A stretch of DNA of 64,000 nt from Tribonema minus (lineage: Eukaryota; Sar; Xanthophyceae; Tribonematales; Tribonemataceae): assembly GCA_017506865.1 (NCBI GenBank), contig JAFCMP010000490.1, positions 682,001 through 746,000 on the forward strand. Direction: 5' to 3'. How positions within the stretch are numbered: the first letter of the stretch is position 1; each line of letters begins with the position of its first letter. Of the stretch, positions 34,923 to 45,848 are shown in pieces. Under the pieces are notes generated by a model. It did no database searches. It worked only from the letters and a program-made list of their open reading frames with translations, and was not told the origin of the DNA. A program made the translations under genes and the position numbers.

Positions 34923-36663
34923 CTGCGTGTACATACCGTGGGATGGCCCCATGATGCACACCACCTGCTCTCGAAGGGCGGTGCGGGGGGGGGCGCCGAG
35001 GGGGGGGCGGGGGGGGGGGGGGGGCGTAGAAAGCGGAGCGTCACGGTGTGATCATGAGCCGAGGGTGGGTAAAAGTTCATTTGCGCGAGGTCTTTAGAAG
35101 TGAAATGTCAAGTGCGTGTGTGTGTGTGTGCCCGTGGCTCTGTGGCGTCCGCCATGCCACAGGTCCCCTACCCCTATCGTCGATCTCGGTTTACTTCAAG
35201 TAGTGGTTGGTTCCATCAGATCGACAGCCCGATCTCCAAGTCACATGCACGGCAGGGCGCTGGCTGAATCCGTCCAGTCGCGCGCGCGTTGCCTACAGCA
35301 TCATTCCGTGCAGCATTCCGTGCCGGCTCAGCTCCCAGAGCCATTCCGCCCTCCGCTCCAGTTGCCCATCCGTCGGCGGTTTTTAGCCCTGGCCTGGCTT
35401 GCTCCTTCCATGCACAGTCAATCGCCTTGCAAGCAGGGTGCAACAGAGCCCTGCTTGCTGCACTGCAGCGGGCGCTGTTCGCAGCGCACTTGGGAACAAA
35501 GGTTGGATATACTTCCAATTTGAAGTAGGTATGGTGGTTTATCGTAGGCAGATATGCCTTGCCTGGCATTTGTAAACACACATTCATATGGTCCATGTAA
35601 CAGTGTTCTAATACCATACTTGACAGCAGCGCTGAAAGAGCATCAAGCATCTGCCATGCTTCACTTCCTCTGACTGCCTGTGTACGTGTGTGCTGCTTTG
35701 TCCTGTTCGCGCGCACACCACATGTTTTGGGTCCATCAAGCACATACCTCCATACTGGCATGAATTGCTTTCGCCTGTGTGATTCTTGACAGACCTCTGC
35801 ATCCCACTACAAACCTGAGCACTGGCACATATATTTAGTACTTCTCAAAATCACCTGGACGGTGCACCGCTGCGCACTTTTCTGCATCAACTTCGAATTT
35901 GTGCCTAGGGGCGCGAAAAAGCCTCGGCTCCACGACAGGCCATTCAAATATTGTGGACAGATGTACATGCAACTGGAGGAGGCAGCGAAGGAGGAGCCGC
36001 TGGCGGAGCGGCGGCGCGGAAGGCGAGGATGCACAGGGGACACTGAGGGCACAGCAGCACCGCACGCTCAACCTGTCGGCCTGGCTACAGCCGAGGACTA
36101 GAGAGCGGATTTTCGCTCCACCGCGGGCCTGAGGCGAACAAGGCCAGACACGCAGCGTGGGTCGCCGGTGTAAGCAAGTAAGCCTCGCATTGATATTGCT
36201 AAAGCTACCTACGCACACAGCGACATCGGCCGAAGCACAAGAAGGGCAAACTAAAAAAAAACAAACAAAAAAAAAAAAAAACAAAACATCAGACGATATC
36301 GCCGTCGACGGATCGGGAAGGGGGAACCTAGGGCACACTGGATCGCAGGGCAGTAGATAGCAGTTCACCAGATTAAGGTTTGAACGCTTGCTGACCAGCT
36401 TGATTTGCAGCCGCACAAGGGACCTCGCCTGGCAGAGACTGACTGCATTCAGCACACGCACAGACACGACAGGACCACGACACTGCAGCGGCAAGGACAC
36501 GAATTGCACAGCATTGCATTCAGCCCAGCTGCCTTGTGTTGGTCAGAGGCAGAGAGCTTGAGCACACCGACTCGTTCCACCACCGCTCGTTTCACGACGG
36601 CGGGAGAAGCACCTCAACAGATACACCAGAGCAGGACGGGATCTTGAACTGAAAGTGGTATAG
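34923..36663. other. region between the channel and the LINE ORF
   Basis: No gene is recognised. It holds G-rich homopolymer runs (34983-35026), a GT run (about 35115-35130) and an A-rich tract (36253-36286). The 5' leader of the LINE lies somewhere in the right part; its exact start cannot be fixed without a second copy. Confidence 0.4.
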
Positions 36664-39600
36664 TTGTGCAGGGGAGTATTCGCGGTTGGCAGCCGCGCAT
36701 TCGAGACCGAGCCTGGGCTCTTTTTTTTTTTTTTTTTTTCTCGCGCCTCAAAGTCGCCTTTCAAAGCTATGGCTCTCCACTGGCTTACCAGCCCTGCCTC
36801 ACGTGGGGAGGGGTCACCTCTGAAACGCAAACGGGAACAGCGCAACCACGGGCTGAATACTGGCTTGTGGTGGTGGCAGGTCAAAGCTGCACGCCAATCT
36901 GACACACGCCGCAGACGCCGCCATGGTGTTGGCCGTTGGGTACGCCTAGTGATACCGCCGCCGCCACCGATCCCGGGCCCGCCGCCAATCCCGGGCCCGC
37001 CGCCGATCCCGGGCCCGCCGCCGATCCCGGGCCCGCCGCCGATACCGGGCCCCCCGCCGATACCGGGCCCGCCGCCGATACCGGGCCCACCGCCGATACC
37101 GGGCCCGCCGCCGATACCGGACCCGCCACCGATACCCGGCCCGCCACCACCTCAGCTGATGGCCCAGAGCTCTAGACCGCGGCCGATGCCAGAGGTGCCA
37201 GTGTGCAGTCAGGTTGCAGAGCTGTGCAGAAGCATGCGCAGACTACACTTGTCGTCAGCCGACTCGGACGAGCCTCAGGGCAGTGGCAGCCACGCGCACG
37301 TCAAGAAGCGCCGCCGCCATCTGTCTAGCCCAGGTGCCGCTAATCACTGTGACAGGGGATGCTCACAGACGAAGCGCCCGCGGCATCAGCCTGCCAGTGA
37401 CTCGGAGTCTCAAGCGGCGAGTTTACGGGAGGCACTGCCGCCAGCAGCGATGATTGTACTGAGCTTGGTGGTACTACCGCCACCAGCGGCAAATAAACGC
37501 CGTCGGGCGACACTGCCGCCGGATTCACCAGTAGCGACAACGCCAATGCCAAAACGACGTTCGCGGCGGAAAACGCCTTTAGTGACGGCTGCCACTGCCG
37601 CACCAGCGGCGGGGCCCGCACCGGCCAACCCGGTGGTTGCACAGCCACGGACGACTGTCACAGCCGCCGCTGCATGCGGTCGCAAGGTTACCTCCGACTT
37701 AACGGCGGCGGCAACGCCACGTGCGGCAGACATGGTGCCAAAACCGCCGGCAGGCGCTGCCGCATCAGATGGCCAACGCGGGGCAGCTGCATCCCGGCGG
37801 GGTCGGCGTCGCGGCGCCAGCGCCGGGCCGCCCCTGGGACGCCTCGGAAGCATTGGCAGCATCAACCGCCCAGAGTCGCCGTCTGGCAAACTGAGTGCGC
37901 TGGCAAAGGCGGTCACCACGACCGTGCCCGTACCGATGGAAGTTGGCGAACCTACCAGTGGGCCAGCGGGTCACCAGAGACGGATCACGTCGCGGCCTTC
38001 GCAGCCAGCTAGCAGCGGCGCCTCTCCCCAGTGGCATCCCGGTCCTCAGCCGATGGAGGTCACCGCAGCGGAAACCCCATGTACTGCAGACATGGTGACA
38101 ACAGCACCAGCGGCCGCAGCGGCTGCTGCACCGGGCGGCGAACGTGGGGCGGCTGCACCCCGGCGGGGTCGGCGCCGCGCCAGCGCCCAAAGCACTGGCA
38201 GCGTCACCCGTCCAGAGCCACAGTCTGGCGGTGCGCTGGCAAAGCCGGTCACCGTGACCATGCCTGTACCGATGGAAGTTGGCGAACCTGGGCCGGCGGG
38301 TCACCAGAGACGAATCACGTCCCGGTCTTTGCAGCCAGCTGGCAGCGGCGCCTCTCTGTCAGGCGGCAGCGTCACCTCTGACGGTAACAGTCGCAACGGG
38401 CACCCAATATCCGGCATCACCGCTATGACAGTTTTGGCGCCCGCCAAGACACCCGCTGCCAACCGGAAGGTCAATATCCCGGGGCTGGACTGCCGCATGT
38501 GCGACAAGTTCATAGTGCGAGCAAATCCTCGGGCCCCGGGAAAGAATTGCCCAGCGGCACACGCATGTGCACACCAGCGCACGCGCCACACAGGGAAAGG
38601 GAAGCAATTTGCAGAACTGCATGTTCAGCTTTTCCTAGACCACCGACCAATATACGGCGGCCTAGAGCAGGTCTGCGACGGGTGCGGCAACCTCTTCATC
38701 AGACGCACAGCAGCAAGCGCCACGACACCATCTGGTGATCTAGGGGCCCTGGACCAGTGCGACGTGTGGCGCTGCGCCGACTGCCTCGCAGGCCCGGTCG
38801 CCGCGACAGCATGCACACTGTCAGGCTGTGACCGTGCATCAGGCCATGATCACATTGCTGACATACACACCCGACCAACGACATGCGCGGCGGCAGCGGG
38901 TGGTGCAGCTGTTGGTGGGGGGAATAGCCTGAAGCCAACAGCCGCGCTGCTCGCCGCCGCTAGCAAATGTGGTCCCATACGCAAATTCCTCGGATGCGAG
39001 CACCTGGGGGTAGACCCCAGGCAAGCCCATGCATCTACGTTGGACGGTGTGGCAGATGCGCCGCTGCCGAGACTGACCCGGAGCAGCACAATGGGTGTGC
39101 TGCCTGGCGAAAGTCGTGCTAGCGATAGCGGCGCAACGATGTCAAGCAACGATCGTGTGCCCAGCACACCTGGCAGTGCCGCAGCTGCTGTCGCAGCGGG
39201 CGCTCAGTCTAGCGAATGCCCCAGGGACCCGACGGGATCACACTGGCAAGGCCTGCTGGGGGCGGCTGGCGCACTCGCGCGCAGGGTACGTGCACTGGCC
39301 CTTGCCCCCAATCGGGCACGCGTCACGGTGCTTTGCGCTTGGCCGACGGGTACCAAGCTTGGACCCTGCCGCACGTCACGCCGACTGCATATGCGGCCGG
39401 CGCCCAGCGACGCGCCAGCAACACAGACCCTGCTGGGCCGGACTTCCTGCGCACCGCTGGTGAGTCAGATGCATGACCTGACGGTCACGTTCAGCTTGCT
39501 CTCCCTCCGAGAAGAAGGTAATGACCTGGCAACGGTGTTTGACCAACTCTCCCTTAGGGAACCGGTCGTTGCCAGGTCGCCTCGCCAGCCAGCCGGGAAA

Positions 39601-42600
39601 CGTGGTGAGTCAGACGTAACGCAGGCTGGTGATAACAGCACCCACGCAACAATGACCGAGACAGCACCTGTCACGGCTATGGTTGCCAGTGGAAAGCGCA
39701 GTCGACGCAGAGGTAAACACAGACGGCGGACGCAGGAGCGACAGGCCCAGTGCGACAATTCTCGTGCACCCCTGGCACCAGCCACCACACCGCCGAGGGG
39801 CGGTGCCTCTGCCCCCTCAGCACCAATATCCGGGCCGGCGAAGGTCACCACCGTGACGGTGGCGACCCGGATACCCTCAACCGTGTGCCATACAGTCACC
39901 GTGGAGGAGCAGCAAGACGCGCTGGCAAAAGCCACCAACTATGGTTTTTCCACTTGGCACACGGGCCTGCAGGCACTCCACAAACAGGCGCTTGGGGAAA
40001 ACACAGCGACGCTAGCACGTGGTGGGGAGCTTCGCCCCGTGAGCAACGTGGGCAACGGCAACTGCCTGATTCATACAGCTCTACACGGCATAGACAGCGT
40101 CGCAGTTGAGCACGGACTGCCGGCCCCAGCACTGGTGATTGCCATGCGAGAGGCACTGCTGGACGGGATGGTGGCATACGTCACGCAGGGGGCGGGCAAA
40201 CAAGGGGCCAGCATGTCATCGATGCGTCAACTGACCGCGCATGCAGCAGCCCAACCTGCGTGTACACGTGAACAATTCGACACGTACGGGACACGCGCTC
40301 GCTGCCTCGCAATCGAGTACGGCACAAATGAAACGGACAGCGCGGACAGCGGGCACACGCTCCTGCTGCAACGCCTACAGGAAGAGGGCGTGTGGGGACG
40401 GCCCCTCGGTTTGTCTGTGTGGGCCATTGTTGCAGCGGTCTACGCGGTCTCGGTGACGGTGTGGCAGGCCGAGCCTCAGGCCACTGGCAGCACGCAAAAA
40501 TCAACAGGGCTGGTGCTGGCACAACTGATGGGGCTGCCAGCGGTATTCGCACCGGCAACTCCAGCTCAGCCTGACTGCCATCTGGATGTGCTGTGGACGC
40601 CGCCTGGGCTATATACAAATGTGGGACACTTTGAACTGCTTGTCGCCCCTGCGGCAGCTCCGCCCTTGCCAACCACTATGACAGCGTCGGCGACCACTCA
40701 AGCTAACAGCACCCACATCACGGCTCCGAGTCGGACACAGCCCCGTACTGCGCTGCAGTTGCCACAGCAGCCTGAGCCACTGAGGTGTCCTTTATGCACA
40801 CTGGCATTTTGGCAGCTTGGTCAGAAAGAGGACAGCAAACAGCGAGGCAAACTGTCAGCTGCGAGCCGCATGGCACCGGTAGTGGCCCACTTCAACGGTG
40901 GTAGCTGCACGAGGTCGATGCTGAACCCTGAGGCGAGCACATCACACTGTCAGCAAAATCTGGCGGCAGCATACGCCAAGGGCATCCGGCAGCAGGTTGA
41001 TCACGACCCATCCGGTGACCGTGCCCCTTCAGGCAGCAGTACCTGCAACACTGGGGCACACCATGCCAAGCGTGTGCAGGAGATGAGCACCATGTATGGT
41101 TGCACGGCAGAAGACTTCCTACGGGCGGTAAGGAAGCTGAGTGCATGCACAGGTGCCTGCGGTCTGGTCCATATGTCAGCCAGCGCGGGGCAGAGGCAAT
41201 GCGCGCTGACCTCGCCATGCCACACGTGTCGACGGAATGGAAGCGCCCCCACGCGCGCACGCCCGGCAGTACCCCCGGGCCAGTCCGAGGGCGGGGGTGC
41301 GGGTAGCGACGGCGCGGCCGCGGCGGCGGGGGCTGCCGCAGCGACACCTCCAAAGCCACCGGCGGTGCCGGCTAGTGGCGCTGCCAACTCAAAGTCCAGC
41401 AAGAAACGCCCGGCGGCCACGGCAACCGGCGCGCAACGCCGGCGCCGAACGGCAGCTGCTGCAGCACCGCCTGGCAGCGCCGGCAGCCGCACTCAGTCTA
41501 ACAGCCTAAGGCTGCAGGACAGCAGCCCCCCCCACGGGACGGCCGTGGGATGGGCGGACATGGACTTGGACCCGCCGGACGATGCCGCGTCACCGCCCCC
41601 CCCGACCACCACCACCAGTGGCAGGCCCTCAAAGCCCCAGTCACGAGCATCCCTGGCTTGGGACCTCTCGACGCCCTCGGTCGTCCACGCACTTGACCAG
41701 ACCAATGAGGCGGATCTACTGCTGCTACGGTTCACCACGACTGCCAACCCCTTCCGCACTCAGCTGCAGTGCACCCAGTGGGCACGGCTAGTGGAGCACG
41801 CCACACGACTACTGGCGGACGCCACAGACAGTGCACGTGAGGCGGCACGGGTGCGCCTCCACCATGGTGCCGGGGCGTTTGCTCATCAGGTTTCTCAGAC
41901 TCTAGTGCAGCGCGGCTACAGGCTGCTGCACCTGCTAGCAGCAATGGCCTTTGGTAGGCAACCGGAGGGAACCGGTATGCCGCCTGCGGCCCGGCTGGCA
42001 GCGTTGCTGTCTGGCGACTTTGCGGAGCTACTGAGAAAGACGCTGTCAGCAGCAGCGGCGCTGCGGGCCCCCAAACCAAACAACGCAGCTACGGCGTCGG
42101 CACAAACGAACTTCGATGCCGACTGGACGGAGGCTGACTCCAGGCAGCAAACAGCATGCGCTGCCCTCTCAGGCAAGCGACGGGGGGTAGGCCTGGCTGC
42201 CGCACGACTAGAGGCGCGTGAAGCATGCGCCCCAGCAGACGAGGTCACGGCACAGGTGCTGGCAGCAAAGCACCCTGAAACTGGCACCCGGCCCGGGGTA
42301 GTCGATACGCCAATGGAGCAAGTGCGCGGCCTGGTACGCGACGCCCGGCGGCACTGCTTGCACGGCGCAGGGGTGGCAACGACCGCCGGGCCCGCTGGCA
42401 GCGGCAGTCCCGTCTTCGAATCGGGTCAGGCGCATGATCGCAGCGATAGGCCTGAGGATGCTGCCAGCGCAGCCGGACGGCGCCTCGAGGTGGAGGCGAC
42501 AGACATACTGTCGACCTTGTCCGCAGCAGGGGCGGGGAAGGCAGGAGGGCTGGACGGCCTACGCTATGAACACCTCTTGATGGCCGCTGGGCCTGGTGCA

Positions 42601-45600
42601 CCAGTGAAAGCAGCCACCCGCCCCGTGGGCAGTGCCTCGCCAGGACTAGCTGGTGATTCAGAATCGGATGTGATGGAACCGGCATTCGCCCATCACCTGG
42701 CCAAGGTGTTCACGACGCTGCTTGTTGAGCCCGAACTGCTGCCGGAGCAATCGCAACGGCTTCTCCGCGCCGCGGCCCTCTCAGGCATAGGACAGAAGCG
42801 GCGTCCGATCGCCTGCTCCAGTGTCTGGCGCAGACTCCTCGGGTCCACAGCGGCACGGGGTGTCAAGGGCAAAATATCGGGGCTGCTGGCCTCCATGTCG
42901 CAGTTTGGCGTAGGATACCGGTCTGGCGTCGAGCATGTGGCAGCGCGCGCGCGCGTGTGGCACGAGCTGTATGGCACCACAATCCAGCTGGACTGTGAGA
43001 ACGCATTTAACAGTGTGGATCGCGCCGCCATTGTGCGGGGACTTATGCTCTTCTGTCCGGAGCTGCTCCCGCACTTTGAGTCCGTATACTGTGGTGACAC
43101 TGCCCCAGAGATGCGAGTGGAGGTGAACGGTGAAGCTCGCATTATCTGCTCCCACCTAGGGTGCCAGCAAGGGGACCCTCTAGGGCCGCTGTACTTTGCA
43201 GTGGCAGCGGCATTCCTACTCTTCTACCCTGATGGAGTGAGTGCGACGCCCGGCAGTATGCCGGCCTACGGCCACAGCACAGCGGAACCGCCAGCCCCGC
43301 ACTGCGCTTTCCTGGATGACCTCAACGTGCTGCAAGCTGCCTACTTCGACGATGCAGCGGCCGCTGGGGTGGCAGAGGTGATCCGTCGGCTTGCGGCAGG
43401 GGGCCTACGCGTTCGACCAGACAAGTCGCTGGCCATTGCCATGCGCGGCACAGTGTTTGATGAAGCGGCCAGAGCACGCCTGCGCGCCCTTGACATACCG
43501 TTTGTGGACGCCACCATGCCAGAATCCAGTCAGGGCTTTACGTCGGTCGGGGTACCGGTAGGGCACCCAGCCTATGTGCATGCTGCCATGAGCAAGCATC
43601 TTGTTGACGCAGGGACATGGCGATTGTCGTGGCAGCTAGCTGGGATGGCGCGGCATCACCTACAGGCAGCACAATTCATTCTGCGCAGGTCACTGACAAA
43701 GCGCATGGGCTTCTTAGCTCGGGTCGTTGACACGGCTTTGAGTGAGACATGGCTGCACGCATTTGACGGGTTCTGTGCATGGACGCTTGAACGCATGCTG
43801 CACCTGCACGGCTGCGCTACCGCGGCAGTCATGAAGTCACACCTGCTGGCCGCCTGCACTGCTGGTGACAATGAGGTAGCCAGCAGTGGCAGCGTGCTGG
43901 TATTGCCGCGCTTGGGCCCGCCAGAACTCACGGACATCGCAGTGCCACTGCGGGCGTCACGGTTGCCGGAGCGACGAGGCGGTCTGGGCATGCCGCTTTT
44001 GGGGCTACTGGCACCAGCCGCATACACGGCCCAGGCATGCACAACACTGCGGCCTGCAATAATTCATGCCACTGTGGCAGCAGGGGCCCTGAGGCTCGGC
44101 ACTGACGAACACGGCGCAGTCACCTGGTTCGCGCAGCACTCATGCGCAATACGCGAGGACCAGGGACTGCCGCCAATCATCGAGGCCGTGCGACGCTCTA
44201 CGCGAGCGCTGACAGCTGATGGCGGCGAAAAATCACGCACAGCTGTGGCCGAGCAGCTCCCAGCATCGTTGCTACGGTGGGCAGCGGATACAACGGCCGC
44301 AGCGTCGACGCTCCCCACTGCGGTGCAAGCGATCTACGCCGCAACTGCCGTCACGGAGACGGGGACCACTGAGCCAGCCCCACACACCCACGGCATTGTG
44401 CCTGGCGCCGAGGCGGCCGCTGCGGCGGCGACCGTACCTGGCCCTCAAGCCGCTGCCGCGGCTGCCTCTTCCACGCCCGCTAAAACACAAACTAGCGCGG
44501 AAGAAAGCAGCTGCAGCGGCGGGCAGGAGGACGACGACGACGACTGGGAGGCCTATGCTGACGAGATCTGCAGAAAGGTAGTGCCCCGCCGCCGGCGCGG
44601 TCACTTCACGCACGGACTACAAGCCGGCCTTTCAAATGTTCTTCGACGTCAATACGAGGACTGCCTGGTGGAGGACCTAGAGGCTGCCTCGGCTGGTGCC
44701 GTGGGCAAGCCGACGCAGGCTACACTTATTGGTGACTTGCGTGACACCAGCCGCCGCCGCCAACAGGCTAGCGCGCGGGTCCTGGCGCAGCTGCGCAGCC
44801 AGCGTGCGTCCGGGGCAATGGCGTGGATGAGCGTGCCACCCGCTGCCAATGACCGCCCGGGTGCGGCGCCCATGTCCAGTATGGCAGCAGCCACGATGAT
44901 TATGGTTGCGATCTTTATAGACGGGTGGGGCATACAGGGCGAGGTGTGCCCATGGCGGTGCAGTGACGTGAGCCCCACCTCCACGCATGCGATCAGCTGC
45001 CCCAGCCAGCACATACGGGGGCACAACGCGACACACACTGCCCAAAAGCGGTGCCTACAGCGCATCTTGAGACAGCACCATGTCTCTATTGTCCGCAATG
45101 AGGACGCTAGCGTCTTCAAGGTACCGGGGTATCGGGCGGACACAGTCATTGACCCAGGGTGTCTGCACTTTAGCAGTGCATACCGTAACAAGGGAATAGT
45201 GCTAGACACAAGTGTGCGCGCACCCACAGCGAGCTCGTACCTGACAGGCAAAACAAATGCCTCGAACACGGACGGCTATGCTGCTGGGGTGGGGGAGGAC
45301 GCGAAGGTCAAGCACCACACCGGCACCTTGACGTCATCTTGGGCTTTTGTGCCATTCGTGCAGGAGTCGTACGGACGGCTGGGCAAGCAGACAAGCCTTT
45401 TTGTTAAGGAGTTGGCAATGCACTCAGCACTGTGCTCAGGGGGGGGGAAGGCAGATGTGTTACGCAAGGCCGGGTTAGCTAAGCGTCAGATCCACATTGA
45501 GCTGAGCATATCGCTGGCGCGGGAGTTGGCGGAGCGCGTCATGGCATACACACGTGGAGCGCGAATGCTGGGCTGTGTTGCGGCGCCGGTATCCAAACTC

Positions 45601-45705
45601 CTAGGGCACAGCGCAGACTAGGCTGCTGCGTTGACGCAAGCTTTTCGATTGCATAGGCAACCCGGCCTCCCTTGGGCCTTTATAAATACAAGTCCATACG
45701 TACAT
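36664..45705 (+). mobile_element. full-length or nearly full-length non-LTR retrotransposon with OTU, RT and restriction-like endonuclease
   Basis: One uninterrupted frame of nearly 9 kb is followed by a short 3' untranslated tail ending at 45705. The end is defined because the same last 95 bp recur in inverted orientation at 52428-52522. The tail (TTTATAAATACAAGTCCATA region) has no poly-A. The left boundary is uncertain; the value given is where the open frame begins. An intact ORF of this length suggests recent activity. The combination of a C-terminal CCHC plus PD-(D/E)xK-like nuclease with an OTU protease places it among the restriction-endonuclease (R2-like) LINEs or near the Dualen/RandI group. 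Confidence 0.88.
36769..45621 (+). CDS. LINE polyprotein: zinc fingers, OTU cysteine protease, reverse transcriptase, restriction-like endonuclease
   Basis: From the ATG at 36769 it is 2950 aa; the frame is open to 36664 but without an earlier ATG. In order: about ten PPIPG repeats (nt 36959-37153); long Ala/Pro-rich basic regions; a Cys/His cluster from CRMC near residue 575; the OTU protease with Cys1099 in GNGNCL and His1287 in GHFEL; a second Cys/His cluster (CPLC...C) near residue 1340; then reverse transcriptase with GLDGLRYEHL, motif A LDCENAFNSVDRA (Asp2075), motif B GCQQGDPLGPLYF and motif C FLDDLN (Asp2183-2184). The C-terminus has C2727-x3-C2731-x8-H2740-x3-C2744 followed by Asp2791 and Asp2813 and a downstream E-x-x-K, the restriction-like nuclease that nicks the target. 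I see no apurinic endonuclease or RNase H motif. Motif C reads LDD instead of the usual ADD. Confidence 0.9.
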   Translation: MALHWLTSPASRGEGSPLKRKREQRNHGLNTGLWWWQVKAARQSDTRRRRRHGVGRWVRLVIPPPPPIPGPPPIPGPPPIPGPPPIPGPPPIPGPPPIPGPPPIPGPPPIPGPPPIPDPPPIPGPPPPQLMAQSSRPRPMPEVPVCSQVAELCRSMRRLHLSSADSDEPQGSGSHAHVKKRRRHLSSPGAANHCDRGCSQTKRPRHQPASDSESQAASLREALPPAAMIVLSLVVLPPPAANKRRRATLPPDSPVATTPMPKRRSRRKTPLVTAATAAPAAGPAPANPVVAQPRTTVTAAAACGRKVTSDLTAAATPRAADMVPKPPAGAAASDGQRGAAASRRGRRRGASAGPPLGRLGSIGSINRPESPSGKLSALAKAVTTTVPVPMEVGEPTSGPAGHQRRITSRPSQPASSGASPQWHPGPQPMEVTAAETPCTADMVTTAPAAAAAAAPGGERGAAAPRRGRRRASAQSTGSVTRPEPQSGGALAKPVTVTMPVPMEVGEPGPAGHQRRITSRSLQPAGSGASLSGGSVTSDGNSRNGHPISGITAMTVLAPAKTPAANRKVNIPGLDCRMCDKFIVRANPRAPGKNCPAAHACAHQRTRHTGKGKQFAELHVQLFLDHRPIYGGLEQVCDGCGNLFIRRTAASATTPSGDLGALDQCDVWRCADCLAGPVAATACTLSGCDRASGHDHIADIHTRPTTCAAAAGGAAVGGGNSLKPTAALLAAASKCGPIRKFLGCEHLGVDPRQAHASTLDGVADAPLPRLTRSSTMGVLPGESRASDSGATMSSNDRVPSTPGSAAAAVAAGAQSSECPRDPTGSHWQGLLGAAGALARRVRALALAPNRARVTVLCAWPTGTKLGPCRTSRRLHMRPAPSDAPATQTLLGRTSCAPLVSQMHDLTVTFSLLSLREEGNDLATVFDQLSLREPVVARSPRQPAGKRGESDVTQAGDNSTHATMTETAPVTAMVASGKRSRRRGKHRRRTQERQAQCDNSRAPLAPATTPPRGGASAPSAPISGPAKVTTVTVATRIPSTVCHTVTVEEQQDALAKATNYGFSTWHTGLQALHKQALGENTATLARGGELRPVSNVGNGNCLIHTALHGIDSVAVEHGLPAPALVIAMREALLDGMVAYVTQGAGKQGASMSSMRQLTAHAAAQPACTREQFDTYGTRARCLAIEYGTNETDSADSGHTLLLQRLQEEGVWGRPLGLSVWAIVAAVYAVSVTVWQAEPQATGSTQKSTGLVLAQLMGLPAVFAPATPAQPDCHLDVLWTPPGLYTNVGHFELLVAPAAAPPLPTTMTASATTQANSTHITAPSRTQPRTALQLPQQPEPLRCPLCTLAFWQLGQKEDSKQRGKLSAASRMAPVVAHFNGGSCTRSMLNPEASTSHCQQNLAAAYAKGIRQQVDHDPSGDRAPSGSSTCNTGAHHAKRVQEMSTMYGCTAEDFLRAVRKLSACTGACGLVHMSASAGQRQCALTSPCHTCRRNGSAPTRARPAVPPGQSEGGGAGSDGAAAAAGAAAATPPKPPAVPASGAANSKSSKKRPAATATGAQRRRRTAAAAAPPGSAGSRTQSNSLRLQDSSPPHGTAVGWADMDLDPPDDAASPPPPTTTTSGRPSKPQSRASLAWDLSTPSVVHALDQTNEADLLLLRFTTTANPFRTQLQCTQWARLVEHATRLLADATDSAREAARVRLHHGAGAFAHQVSQTLVQRGYRLLHLLAAMAFGRQPEGTGMPPAARLAALLSGDFAELLRKTLSAAAALRAPKPNNAATASAQTNFDADWTEADSRQQTACAALSGKRRGVGLAAARLEAREACAPADEVTAQVLAAKHPETGTRPGVVDTPMEQVRGLVRDARRHCLHGAGVATTAGPAGSGSPVFESGQAHDRSDRPEDAASAAGRRLEVEATDILSTLSAAGAGKAGGLDGLRYEHLLMAAGPGAPVKAATRPVGSASPGLAGDSESDVMEPAFAHHLAKVFTTLLVEPELLPEQSQRLLRAAALSGIGQKRRPIACSSVWRRLLGSTAARGVKGKISGLLASMSQFGVGYRSGVEHVAARARVWHELYGTTIQLDCENAFNSVDRAAIVRGLMLFCPELLPHFESVYCGDTAPEMRVEVNGEARIICSHLGCQQGDPLGPLYFAVAAAFLLFYPDGVSATPGSMPAYGHSTAEPPAPHCAFLDDLNVLQAAYFDDAAAAGVAEVIRRLAAGGLRVRPDKSLAIAMRGTVFDEAARARLRALDIPFVDATMPESSQGFTSVGVPVGHPAYVHAAMSKHLVDAGTWRLSWQLAGMARHHLQAAQFILRRSLTKRMGFLARVVDTALSETWLHAFDGFCAWTLERMLHLHGCATAAVMKSHLLAACTAGDNEVASSGSVLVLPRLGPPELTDIAVPLRASRLPERRGGLGMPLLGLLAPAAYTAQACTTLRPAIIHATVAAGALRLGTDEHGAVTWFAQHSCAIREDQGLPPIIEAVRRSTRALTADGGEKSRTAVAEQLPASLLRWAADTTAAASTLPTAVQAIYAATAVTETGTTEPAPHTHGIVPGAEAAAAAATVPGPQAAAAAASSTPAKTQTSAEESSCSGGQEDDDDDWEAYADEICRKVVPRRRRGHFTHGLQAGLSNVLRRQYEDCLVEDLEAASAGAVGKPTQATLIGDLRDTSRRRQQASARVLAQLRSQRASGAMAWMSVPPAANDRPGAAPMSSMAAATMIMVAIFIDGWGIQGEVCPWRCSDVSPTSTHAISCPSQHIRGHNATHTAQKRCLQRILRQHHVSIVRNEDASVFKVPGYRADTVIDPGCLHFSSAYRNKGIVLDTSVRAPTASSYLTGKTNASNTDGYAAGVGEDAKVKHHTGTLTSSWAFVPFVQESYGRLGKQTSLFVKELAMHSALCSGGGKADVLRKAGLAKRQIHIELSISLARELAERVMAYTRGARMLGCVAAPVSKLLGHSAD

Positions 45706-45713
45706 GCACCTAT

Positions 45714-45848
45714 GGTGACTCGCGCGGCACCAGCCGCCGCCGCCAACAGGCTAGCGCGCGGGTCATGGCGCAGCTGCGCAGCCAGCGTGCGTCCGGGGCC
45801 ATGGCGTGGACGAGCGTGCCACTCACTGCCAATGACCGCCCGGGTGCG
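45714..45848 (+). mobile_element. 135-bp internal LINE fragment
   Basis: This matches LINE positions 44731-44865 with roughly eight differences and starts only 8 bp after the LINE 3' end. It lacks the 3' tail, so it is not an ordinary 5'-truncated insertion. It may be what is left of an older copy into which the full LINE inserted. Confidence 0.85.

Noticed and set aside
36721-36739. T run near the LINE start as the poly-A tail of an inverted retroelement
   Set aside because: It lies inside the open frame leading to the LINE ATG with no recognisable element next to it; a leader homopolymer is simpler.
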